From Pyrinomonadaceae bacterium (GTDB lineage: Bacteria; Acidobacteriota; Blastocatellia; Pyrinomonadales; Pyrinomonadaceae): a stretch of DNA of 8,568 nucleotides. The stretch is taken from assembly GCA_025929655.1 (NCBI GenBank), contig JAICPV010000070.1, positions 1 through 8,568 on the forward strand, in the 5' to 3' direction. The notes beneath the pieces were generated by a model, which saw only the letters and a program-made list of their open reading frames with translations, made no database searches and was not told where the DNA came from. Below are positions 1 to 5,364 of this stretch, in pieces; the stretch's first letter is position 1, and the number at the start of each line of letters is the position of its first letter. Made by a program: the position numbers and the translations under genes.

Positions 1-134
1 AAACAGACGTGGCAGTTTTCCGTCCTTCGAACAACACATGGTATTTCGTCTACAGCAGCGATTTTGGTTTTAGAACCAGAACCTTCGGCGGCGCCGGCGA
101 CTCGCCTTCGCCCGCGAGCGCTCAGCCCAGATAG
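1..134 (+). CDS. C-terminal end of an FG-GAP/VCBS-repeat protein (partial)
   Basis: The reading frame entering from the left edge (first full codon at base 3) encodes 43 residues and stops with TAG at 132-134. The sequence begins TDVAVFRPSNNTWYF and continues with an FGGAGDSPSP segment. This matches the periodic unit of FG-GAP/VCBS-type beta-propeller repeats, where each unit reads roughly D-G-K-x-D-[VL]-A-V-[FY]-R-P-S-x-x-x-W-Y, then an F-G-x-x-G-D turn. Such proteins are usually large, secreted or surface-attached, with many tandem repeats, and are common in Acidobacteriota. Only the last repeat and a short tail lie here, so signal peptide, size and function cannot be judged. An intrinsic terminator follows 20 bases after the stop, so this gene ends its own transcription unit. 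Confidence 0.8.
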   Translation, partial: TDVAVFRPSNNTWYFVYSSDFGFRTRTFGGAGDSPSPASAQPR

Positions 135-154
135 AACTTATTTCATCGCGAGAG

Positions 155-193
155 GTTCAATGTCGAGACAATTTGACATTGAACTTTTTGTTT
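155..193 (+). terminator. Intrinsic terminator after the FG-GAP protein
   Basis: A perfect 10-bp inverted repeat, GTTCAATGTC (155-164) and GACATTGAAC (175-184), flanks a 10-base loop and is followed directly by TTTTTGTTTCT. Weak pairs (G-U and A-U) can extend the stem outward by up to four positions into the T-run. It sits 20 bases past the stop of the upstream partial gene. The stem is AT-rich, so termination strength is uncertain, but stem plus T-tract is the classic Rho-independent form. The right arm also contains the -35 box of the next gene. Confidence 0.72.
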
Positions 194-200
194 CTATCAT
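173..200 (+). promoter_or_regulatory. Sigma-70-type promoter of the FHA-PrsW gene, predicted leaderless
   Basis: TTGACA at 173-178 is an exact -35 consensus. A 16-base spacer leads to TATCAT at 195-200, one mismatch from the -10 consensus. Transcription would start six to eight bases later, on or next to the A of the ATG at 207, giving a leaderless mRNA. This fits the absence of any Shine-Dalgarno sequence before that ATG. The -35 overlaps the right arm of the preceding terminator hairpin. Confidence 0.65.
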
Positions 201-206
201 TGCCTT

Positions 207-1817
207 ATGAAACTGCTCCTGACCATCACCAGCGGTTCGCTGGGCGGCCGCGTTTTCGAACTTGAAAGCGGATTTCTGACTGTCGGGCGCGGCGAGAATT
301 GCAGCGTTCGGTTCGACCCATCGGGGGAACGCATCGCCTCGAAGCAGCACGCCTTCATCGAAGCGAAGCCAGACGGCTACTACATCGCCGACAACAACAG
401 CACGAACGGAACGCTGGTGAACGGCGTCAGGATCCAAAGCCAAAAATTGAACAGCGGCGATACGATCCAATTCGGCAAGAACGGCGTGACCGCCAACGTT
501 CAGATCCAGGGCGAGCAGCAGTTCCAGCAGCCGATGCCGCAGGAAAGTTTCCGGCAGATCCAGATGGATCAATTCCAACAGGCCGCGCAGCAGGTTCCCG
601 ACAGCTTTCAAAATTCGATGTCGAATATCGGACTTGGCAATTTGGATACTGCCGCTGAGCCCGTGCACGAGAAAAAGGGAAGTGCCGCGATCAGGATAGG
701 GGCTGTGCTCGCTATTTTGGCGGTCGTTTTTCTCTCGCTTGTCGTTTTCACGCTATTCACGGTCGTTCTGTCGCCTTCGGCCGACGGTTCTATCACCTGG
801 AACGTGTACGGTTTGATAATCGCCGTGATCGCGAGCTTCGTCGCTTTCATTCCGGCCTTACTATATGTTTTGCCGCTGATGTGGCTGGACAGGTATGATC
901 CGGAGCCGATGTGGCTGCTCGCGCTTGCCTTCGCGTGGGGAGCCCTCGTCGCCGTCCTTGTCTCCTTCGTTTTGAATACGGGCATCGGCATCGGAGTCGC
1001 GGTCGCGGTCGGCGGACGGGAAGGCATGATCCTCGGCGATATCGTCGGGGCCGTGATCTCGGCACCGGTGGTCGAAGAAGGTTCCAAAGGCATCGGCCTT
1101 TTGCTTTTGCTGATCTTCTTTAGGAAGTATTTCGACGACATCCTCGACGGGATCGTATTCGCGGGCGTCATCGCTCTGGGATTCGCGACCGTGGAGAATG
1201 TCCTCTACTATGGGCGTGCGATCGGAATGGGCGGGATGCCCGCATTGATTGTTCTGTTCTTCCTAAGAGGCGTGCTTTCGCCGTTTGCGCATGTAACGTT
1301 CACCGCGATGACGGGAATCGGCTGTGGTATCGCACGCGAATCACACAACATGTTCGTCCGAATCGTAATGCCGGTCCTGGGATATATCGGGGCCGTCGCT
1401 CTGCACGCATTTTGGAATGGTATGGCGGTCTTTTTTGGTTTCGAAGGATTTCTCGCCGGATACCTGCTTCTCGAAATTCCGTTCTTCCTTATTTTCGTGG
1501 TTTTTGCGTTTCTGATCATGTGGAGGCAGAACCGGATCCTGAAGGAAATGCTCGCGATCGACATTGCGCGCGGCCTCATTCCGGAGCCGCATGGGAAGTA
1601 CGCGACCTCTGCCTTTAAGGGAACTGGCTGGCTTATCGGCGGCATGTTTGCCGGGAAGTATCGGGCGCGGCGAAAGTACCTGCGTGCGATGGGTAACCTT
1701 GGATTGAGCTATTGGCATATCCAGCGTGCGACGGCCGCCAAAGGCCACACCGGAAGCTTTCAACAAAACCCATTGCTACGCGACGAGGTTCTTCGTTGGC
1801 GGGATAAAGTCGATTAA
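207..1817 (+). CDS. FHA domain fused to PrsW-family intramembrane protease
   Basis: This 536-residue protein has two parts. Residues 1-100 form an FHA domain, a phospho-threonine reader: VGRG at 26-29, SKQH at 45-48 and NNSTNGTLVNG at 63-73 match the conserved GR, SxxH and NG motifs. A Gln-rich linker (about 100-135) leads to a multi-pass membrane region with about eight hydrophobic segments from residue 162 to 438. That region carries PrsW hallmarks: DPEP at 231-234, the EExxK motif E290-E291-x-x-K294, FATVEN at 326-331, and histidines H362 and H400 in membrane segments. PrsW proteases (MEROPS M82) cut membrane proteins; in Bacillus the substrate is the anti-sigma factor RsiW. About 100 basic, soluble residues follow the last segment. 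The FHA should be cytosolic, where it could dock phosphorylated substrates or regulators (inference). The ATG at 207 is chosen because the FHA begins at once and the promoter spacing fits. Confidence 0.88.
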   Translation: MKLLLTITSGSLGGRVFELESGFLTVGRGENCSVRFDPSGERIASKQHAFIEAKPDGYYIADNNSTNGTLVNGVRIQSQKLNSGDTIQFGKNGVTANVQIQGEQQFQQPMPQESFRQIQMDQFQQAAQQVPDSFQNSMSNIGLGNLDTAAEPVHEKKGSAAIRIGAVLAILAVVFLSLVVFTLFTVVLSPSADGSITWNVYGLIIAVIASFVAFIPALLYVLPLMWLDRYDPEPMWLLALAFAWGALVAVLVSFVLNTGIGIGVAVAVGGREGMILGDIVGAVISAPVVEEGSKGIGLLLLLIFFRKYFDDILDGIVFAGVIALGFATVENVLYYGRAIGMGGMPALIVLFFLRGVLSPFAHVTFTAMTGIGCGIARESHNMFVRIVMPVLGYIGAVALHAFWNGMAVFFGFEGFLAGYLLLEIPFFLIFVVFAFLIMWRQNRILKEMLAIDIARGLIPEPHGKYATSAFKGTGWLIGGMFAGKYRARRKYLRAMGNLGLSYWHIQRATAAKGHTGSFQQNPLLRDEVLRWRDKVD

Positions 1818-1822
1818 AGGCA

Positions 1823-1892
1823 GAAACCCGGACGTAAGTTAGGAGCGTAACTCTCAAGTGAATGTTACGCCCCTAACTTACGTCCAGGCTTC
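1823..1892. repeat. Large imperfect palindrome, REP-like or bidirectional terminator
   Basis: Arms 1830-1851 and 1864-1885 are 22 bases each and complementary at 21 positions, around a 12-base loop. Allowing two further mismatches the stem extends to 1823-1892. The single inner mismatch is A-C in plus-strand RNA but G-U in minus-strand RNA, so the minus transcript folds better. It lies between the 3' end of the FHA-PrsW gene and the 3' end of the convergent tRNA-Lys gene. It may end both transcripts, but no strong T-tract follows on either strand, so a dispersed palindromic repeat of the REP type is at least as likely. Confidence 0.8.
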
Positions 1893-1901
1893 CACCAAAC
1901 G

Positions 1902-1977
1902 TGGTAGGCCGAGCAGGGATCGAACCTGCGACCCACGGATTAAGAGTCCGTTGCTCTACCGACTGAGCTATCGACCC
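1902..1977 (-). tRNA. tRNA-Lys (anticodon CUU)
   Basis: Read on the minus strand this is a 76-base cloverleaf. It starts GGGTCGA, has the D-arm AGCTCAGTCGGTAGAGC and the T-arm GCAGGTTCGATCCCTGC, and ends TCGGCCTACCA with an encoded CCA. The anticodon stem ACGGA/TCCGT closes a seven-base loop CTCTTAA, placing anticodon CTT (complement of 1942-1944), which reads lysine AAG codons. The acceptor stem pairs over seven positions with two G-U wobbles (1-72 and 4-69). The overall sequence closely resembles textbook bacterial tRNA-Lys. It is transcribed divergently from the kinase gene at 2078 and convergently with the FHA-PrsW gene. Confidence 0.96.
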
Positions 1978-1989
1978 GAAAACTCAAGC

Positions 1990-2019
1990 AGTATAACATT
2001 TCGAAAAAACCGCATTCAA
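1990..2019 (-). promoter_or_regulatory. Promoter of tRNA-Lys
   Basis: On the minus strand TTGAAT (2014-2019) and TATACT (1990-1995) are separated by 18 bases, and a TG one base before the -10 makes it an extended -10. The predicted start near 1983 leaves a short leader before the mature tRNA 5' end at 1977. Confidence 0.6.
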
Positions 2020-2048
2020 ATCAGCAAACGTGGCGTGAAAACCCGTTC

Positions 2049-2064
2049 TATATTCGGATAGAAT
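2049..2064 (+). promoter_or_regulatory. Likely -10 region of the PEGA/zinc-ribbon kinase gene
   Basis: TATATT (2049-2054) and TAGAAT (2059-2064) are both plausible -10 boxes; no good -35 is visible for either. The TAGAAT box would start transcription near 2071, only about seven bases before the ATG at 2078. There is no Shine-Dalgarno sequence in that stretch, so a very short leader is plausible. Confidence 0.4.
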
Positions 2065-2077
2065 TGTACCCATCCAA

Positions 2078-3700
2078 ATGAAGGAATGCCCGAAATGCGA
2101 AACGTGTTACCCGGACGAGGTCGCGGCCTGTCCGGAAGACAACGTTCCGACAAAGTTCTCGCTTCCGGGAACGCAGCTGCTCGCCGAGAGATATCTTCTT
2201 ATCAGCCGGCTCGGCCGCGGCGCGATGGGACAGGTTTATCTCGCGAACGATAACAAGTTTGCTGCCCGTAAGGTCGCCGTAAAAACCGTTCGGCAGGACG
2301 TACTTTCGAGCGACAACCTTCAGGAAGGCGAAGCGATCGCCCGCTTCGAGCGCGAAGCCCAGGCGGCCGCATCGATCCAGCATCCAAACACCGTCAGTGT
2401 CACCGATTACGGTGAATCGGAAGACGGCATTTTCTATCTCGTAATGGAATACGTCGAGGGCGAGACGCTGCATCGCCTGCTCCGCCGCGAAGGAACTCTC
2501 GATGTGAAACGAGCTGTCCGCCTGCTCCGACAGATCGCCGACGGCGTCGACGCCGCGCACGATATCGGAATACTGCATCGTGACCTGAAACCCGCGAACA
2601 TCTTCATAATGCAGAAGGGCAAGTCTGGCGACGGGTTCATAAAGGTCGGCGACTTCGGCCTTGCGAAGATCGTCAATCAAACGGTCACCGATTTCAGCTC
2701 GCAGGCGACACCGTCATCCCGCGGCATCATCGGCACACCCGAATTCATGTCTCCGGAGCAAATGCAGCCCGAGGTGGGGGTTGATGTTCGGGCCGACGTG
2801 TACGCCCTGAGCACGATCGCCTATCTGATGCTTGGCGGCAAGACGCCCTTCTCGGGCGACATGATGCAGCTTGTGATGCAGAAGATCATGCACAAGCCGC
2901 CGCCGCTTTCGACTTTGCGCACCGACATACCTTCCGATGTTGAACGCGTGATAATGAAATCGCTCGAGATCGAAGCGAACGATCGCCACGCTTCGGTCGC
3001 GCAGTGGATCGAAGAACTCGAAGAAGCCGCGGAAGATGTTGATGAATCAAAAAGGGCCGGAACGTCCCGACTGGTAGTTCTTGCACCCGTCGGAGCAGAG
3101 GTTTACGTCAACGACGAGCGAAAGGGAAGTATCGGCAGATCGGGCCGAGTAGTGCTCACTGACGTTCCGGCGGGCCAGCATATCCTGCGTGTTTCAAAAG
3201 CGGGCGAGCGCGACGATGAACGCGTGATCGAGATCCGCGAGGGTGCAAACGAGCAGGTCATACAGGCACAGCTCCGGACCATGCACGGCACGGCCAGCCA
3301 GCCGTCGCCCTCGCAGGGAAGCAGCAGCGGCGGCATTCACTCGAGCATTATGCCCGGGATCGTCGCATGTGCGACCTGCAATTCGCGTTTCGCGGAAGGC
3401 GTGAAATTCTGCGGCAGATGCGGAGGCCGATCGTTTGTTCTGGTGAGCCCGGGCGAGATGCAAAACAGTTTTCCGTGTCCACGATGTTCGACGCCGCTGC
3501 CGCAGAATTCCAAATTTTGCGGACGCTGCGGCTTAAGCATGCCCGCCGCGTCGTCGCCCTCGTTCGCACGCCCTGTCGGATTCACTTCCGGCGTCGCGCA
3601 GGCGTCACCGCCGCAGGCCGAACGCGTTTGCCGCCGATGCGGAGGAGCGTTTCCGCCGCATATCAAGTTTTGCGGGCGATGTGGCCATTCCATGGTGTGA
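2078..3700 (+). CDS. Ser/Thr protein kinase with PEGA domain and three C-terminal zinc ribbons
   Basis: This 540-residue Hanks-type kinase opens with a zinc-ribbon-like motif: C4, C7 and C18, with D21 in the fourth-ligand position. The kinase domain spans about 39-315. It has the glycine loop LGRGAMG (45-51), catalytic K69, helix-C E93, HRDLKPAN (167-174) with D169, DFG (192-194), and GTPEFMSPEQ (219-228) in the APE position. All residues needed for catalysis are present. Residues 330-399 form a PEGA-type beta domain. A Ser/Pro-rich linker precedes three ribbons with pairs C431/C434-C445/C448, C467/C470-C481/C484 and C518/C521-C532/C535; each second pair lies in the same sequence, FCGRCG. There is no convincing membrane segment, so the protein is probably cytosolic, unlike PASTA kinases. 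It likely phosphorylates Ser/Thr on local partners; the targets are unknown. The start is supported by the match of its N-terminus to the genes at 3811 and 4779. Confidence 0.92.
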   Translation: MKECPKCETCYPDEVAACPEDNVPTKFSLPGTQLLAERYLLISRLGRGAMGQVYLANDNKFAARKVAVKTVRQDVLSSDNLQEGEAIARFEREAQAAASIQHPNTVSVTDYGESEDGIFYLVMEYVEGETLHRLLRREGTLDVKRAVRLLRQIADGVDAAHDIGILHRDLKPANIFIMQKGKSGDGFIKVGDFGLAKIVNQTVTDFSSQATPSSRGIIGTPEFMSPEQMQPEVGVDVRADVYALSTIAYLMLGGKTPFSGDMMQLVMQKIMHKPPPLSTLRTDIPSDVERVIMKSLEIEANDRHASVAQWIEELEEAAEDVDESKRAGTSRLVVLAPVGAEVYVNDERKGSIGRSGRVVLTDVPAGQHILRVSKAGERDDERVIEIREGANEQVIQAQLRTMHGTASQPSPSQGSSSGGIHSSIMPGIVACATCNSRFAEGVKFCGRCGGRSFVLVSPGEMQNSFPCPRCSTPLPQNSKFCGRCGLSMPAASSPSFARPVGFTSGVAQASPPQAERVCRRCGGAFPPHIKFCGRCGHSMV

Positions 3701-3746
3701 CGCTTAATCGAACATTTTCCGCCTTCACCTCGTAGTTATCGTTTCA

Positions 3747-3770
3747 AAGCCAAAATGTTTATAATGGCTT
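3747..3770 (+). promoter_or_regulatory. TATAAT -10 box inside a small dyad, upstream of the 3811 gene
   Basis: An exact TATAAT lies at 3760-3765 with a weak -35 candidate, TTATCG (3736-3741), 18 bases upstream. The predicted start near 3772 gives a leader of about 39 bases. The -10 box is embedded in an inverted repeat, AAGCCA (3747-3752) and TGGCTT (3765-3770), with TTTTTT a few bases later. The dyad could be an operator overlapping the -10, or a weak terminator of the kinase gene; the six-bp stem makes the latter marginal. Confidence 0.4.
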
Positions 3771-3810
3771 GGACTTTTTTGACTCGCCCACGCTGTTCGA
3801 GGATTTATCG

Positions 3811-4767
3811 ATGAAGGTTTGCCCCACATGTCGAAAGACATACACGGATGAAGGACTGAATTTCTGTCTGGAAGACGGGTCGATGCTGACGATCGCGCAG
3901 CAGGAAGCGCCTCCGACAGTGGTGATGCAAAGCCCCGCGCCGACGAACCCGAATCCGGTTTTTCAAAACCCCCCGCATTCGCAGCAAACCTGGGCGCAGC
4001 AGCCGAGTTACTCGATCCAGCCCAAAAAGAAATCCAAGGCTTGGCTCTGGGTGACCGGTTTATTGGGATTAGGCGTGCTGCTTTGCGGCGGCGGCGGGAT
4101 CGGGATGCTGGCTTATTTTGCGGCGCAGGGCGAGAAGGAGAATTCAAGAAATTCGGCTCCGCCTCCGCCCGCGAACAATGCGCGCACCAACACAAGCACG
4201 ACGAACACATCCTCGCCGGGCGGGGACCGAACTGCGGTCTCGGTCGTGAACATGTCGACATGGGCGGAAGCAACGTCGCCCGAAGTGATCAGCGAATTCA
4301 ACAATAACGAGCTTGTACTCGGTACGCGCCAGAAGGGCTATTACTACGTTCTCGTCAGCCAGGAAAGCGACACTACGGAAAGTGCGAACACGCGGGTCGC
4401 CGTTCGCAATGTCGATAACCTCGATTCGAACATGGGCTACGGCCTCGTGTTTCACAGCAACCCGCAGCCTCTCAAGCAGGACTACTGCTTCCTGATCGAT
4501 GCGAAGAAAAAGCGGTACCGGGTGGTTAGACACGTTCCGCAGGATGAACCGGTGGTCGTCCGCTGGACGACCTCGTCGGCTATCAAGGACGGCACTCAGG
4601 AAAATATCCTGGAGGTGCGCGACCTCGACGGAAATATCGATCTCTACATCAACGGCGAAAAGGTGACCTCGATCCGCAACACGCACGGTTACAAGGGCGG
4701 CGTAGCCGGCGTTTACTCGGGTGATGCGGCGCGGGCGGCATTCTCGAAATTGGAAATTCGGCGTTAG
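3811..4767 (+). CDS. Zinc-ribbon, single-TM protein with glycan-binding/DUF1080-like C-terminal domain
   Basis: The protein has 318 residues. The N-terminus has C4, C7 and C19 plus D22, the same small motif as in the neighbouring genes. A Pro/Gln-rich linker follows with PPTVVM at 34-39. Basic residues KKKSK (72-76) precede one membrane helix (about 77-105), which predicts the ribbon inside and the C-terminus outside the cytoplasmic membrane. After an Asn/Thr/Ser/Pro-rich stretch, residues about 145-318 form a beta-rich domain with YGLVFH, a YCFLID strand, LYINGEKV and a final FSKLEIRR. That pattern resembles the concanavalin-like jelly roll of DUF1080/3-keto-disaccharide hydrolase-type proteins. 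Catalysis is not evident, and a ligand-binding role is possible. The ATG at 3811 is preferred over an in-frame TTG at 3769 because GAGG (3799-3802) sits eight bases before it, the promoter start lies after the TTG, and the homologous N-termini begin here. Confidence 0.85.
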   Translation: MKVCPTCRKTYTDEGLNFCLEDGSMLTIAQQEAPPTVVMQSPAPTNPNPVFQNPPHSQQTWAQQPSYSIQPKKKSKAWLWVTGLLGLGVLLCGGGGIGMLAYFAAQGEKENSRNSAPPPPANNARTNTSTTNTSSPGGDRTAVSVVNMSTWAEATSPEVISEFNNNELVLGTRQKGYYYVLVSQESDTTESANTRVAVRNVDNLDSNMGYGLVFHSNPQPLKQDYCFLIDAKKKRYRVVRHVPQDEPVVVRWTTSSAIKDGTQENILEVRDLDGNIDLYINGEKVTSIRNTHGYKGGVAGVYSGDAARAAFSKLEIRR

Positions 4768-4770
4768 AAT
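4765..4770 (+). promoter_or_regulatory. Possible -10 box of the DUF4190 gene, overlapping the upstream stop codon
   Basis: TAGAAT begins with the TAG stop of the preceding gene and ends eight bases before the ATG at 4779. A start near 4777 would give a nearly leaderless mRNA. No clear -35 is present, and the genes are only 11 bases apart, so co-transcription from the upstream promoter may be the main route. Confidence 0.3.
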
Positions 4771-4778
4771 CTCACCTT

Positions 4779-5318
4779 ATGAAACGCTGCCCGAAATGCG
4801 GCCAGACCTACACCGACGAAAACATAAACTTTTGCCTTAACGACGGCGAGCTTCTCTCGCGTCAAACGGGTTCATCGTCATATCAACCGCCTTATCGTGA
4901 AAATCCTGTCGACGATTCGCCACCGACAGTGGTTCTCGATCAGGCTCGTGTCACGAATCCCACGGGCTGGAACACACCCGCCGGCCCGCCTGCCCAATGG
5001 CAGCCCCAGCAACCTGCGCAACAGGCGTTTTATCCTTACAATATTCAGGCGCCCGCAAGTCAAACGCTCGGCATCGTCTCACTATGCCTCGGCCTCGGAA
5101 GTATGACGGTCGGTTGGTGCTGCTATATCGGAATTCTACTGGGTCCGGCAGCGATGATCACCGGTTTTATCGCCCTTTCGCAGAACAAATCCGATCCGGC
5201 ACGCTTCGGCGGACGCGGCCTCGCTATTGCCGGGATCGCGACCGGAGCCGCCTATATTGTCCTTCTGGTGATCTTCTGGCTCATTTATGGTCTTGTACTT
5301 ATCGGTGGTAACATATAG
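4779..5318 (+). CDS. Zinc-ribbon DUF4190-type membrane protein
   Basis: This 179-residue protein begins with the cysteine motif seen in the two preceding genes: C4, C7, C19 and D22. A Pro/Gln-rich linker (about 30-92) contains PPTVVL at 48-53, nearly the same as PPTVVM in the gene just upstream. The C-terminal part (about 95-178) has two long hydrophobic segments: the first with GIVSLCLGLGS, the second preceded by GGRGLAIAGIATG. This is the layout of DUF4190 domains, found in many bacteria and of unknown function. The ribbon and linker are probably cytosolic. No Shine-Dalgarno sequence precedes the ATG. The gene lies 11 bases after the previous stop and 46 bases before the FHA kinase, suggesting a shared transcription unit. 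Similar N-termini, linkers and an 11-base identical DNA stretch suggest part of it arose by duplication with the 3811 gene. Confidence 0.87.
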   Translation: MKRCPKCGQTYTDENINFCLNDGELLSRQTGSSSYQPPYRENPVDDSPPTVVLDQARVTNPTGWNTPAGPPAQWQPQQPAQQAFYPYNIQAPASQTLGIVSLCLGLGSMTVGWCCYIGILLGPAAMITGFIALSQNKSDPARFGGRGLAIAGIATGAAYIVLLVIFWLIYGLVLIGGNI

Positions 5319-5344
5319 CAAAGGCCGAAAACCTTTGACGAGCC

Positions 5345-5350
5345 TATATT
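5345..5350 (+). promoter_or_regulatory. Possible -10 box of the FHA kinase gene
   Basis: TATATT lies 14 bases before the ATG at 5365, predicting a leader of about eight bases. No matching -35 is seen; a nearby TTGACG (5335-5340) is only four bases away and cannot serve. A six-bp hairpin, CAAAGG/CCTTTG (5319-5337), lies just upstream without a T-tract. Confidence 0.28.
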
Positions 5351-5364
5351 TCGATCCAACTTGA

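Noticed and set aside
608..1171. Long minus-strand open frame (187 codons) opposite the FHA-PrsW gene
   Set aside because: It mirrors codon bias of the plus-strand gene, gives a Thr/Ser/Pro/Lys-rich sequence with no recognisable domain, and would lie wholly inside a well-supported gene.
1858..2061. Small plus-strand open frame crossing the palindrome and tRNA region
   Set aside because: It reads through the tRNA-Lys gene in antisense; its first codons and those of the opposing frame at 1633-1857 look alike only because of the palindrome.
2048..2680. Minus-strand open frame (210 codons) opposite the first kinase
   Set aside because: It covers the conserved kinase core in antisense, shows no family motif, and has no promoter or ribosome site; it is a by-product of GC-rich third positions.
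3365..3697. Repeated cysteine-coding stretches as a CRISPR or DNA repeat array
   Set aside because: The similarity is at protein level (three zinc ribbons) within one frame; spacing is irregular and the DNA is not conserved enough for a repeat array.
3769..3810. In-frame TTG start giving 14 extra residues on the 3811 protein
   Set aside because: It lies at or before the predicted transcription start, has no ribosome site, and places residues ahead of the MKxCPxC motif that begins the neighbouring proteins.
5319..5337. Hairpin CAAAGG/CCTTTG as a terminator after the DUF4190 gene
   Set aside because: The stem is only six pairs and no T-tract follows, so termination is not supported.
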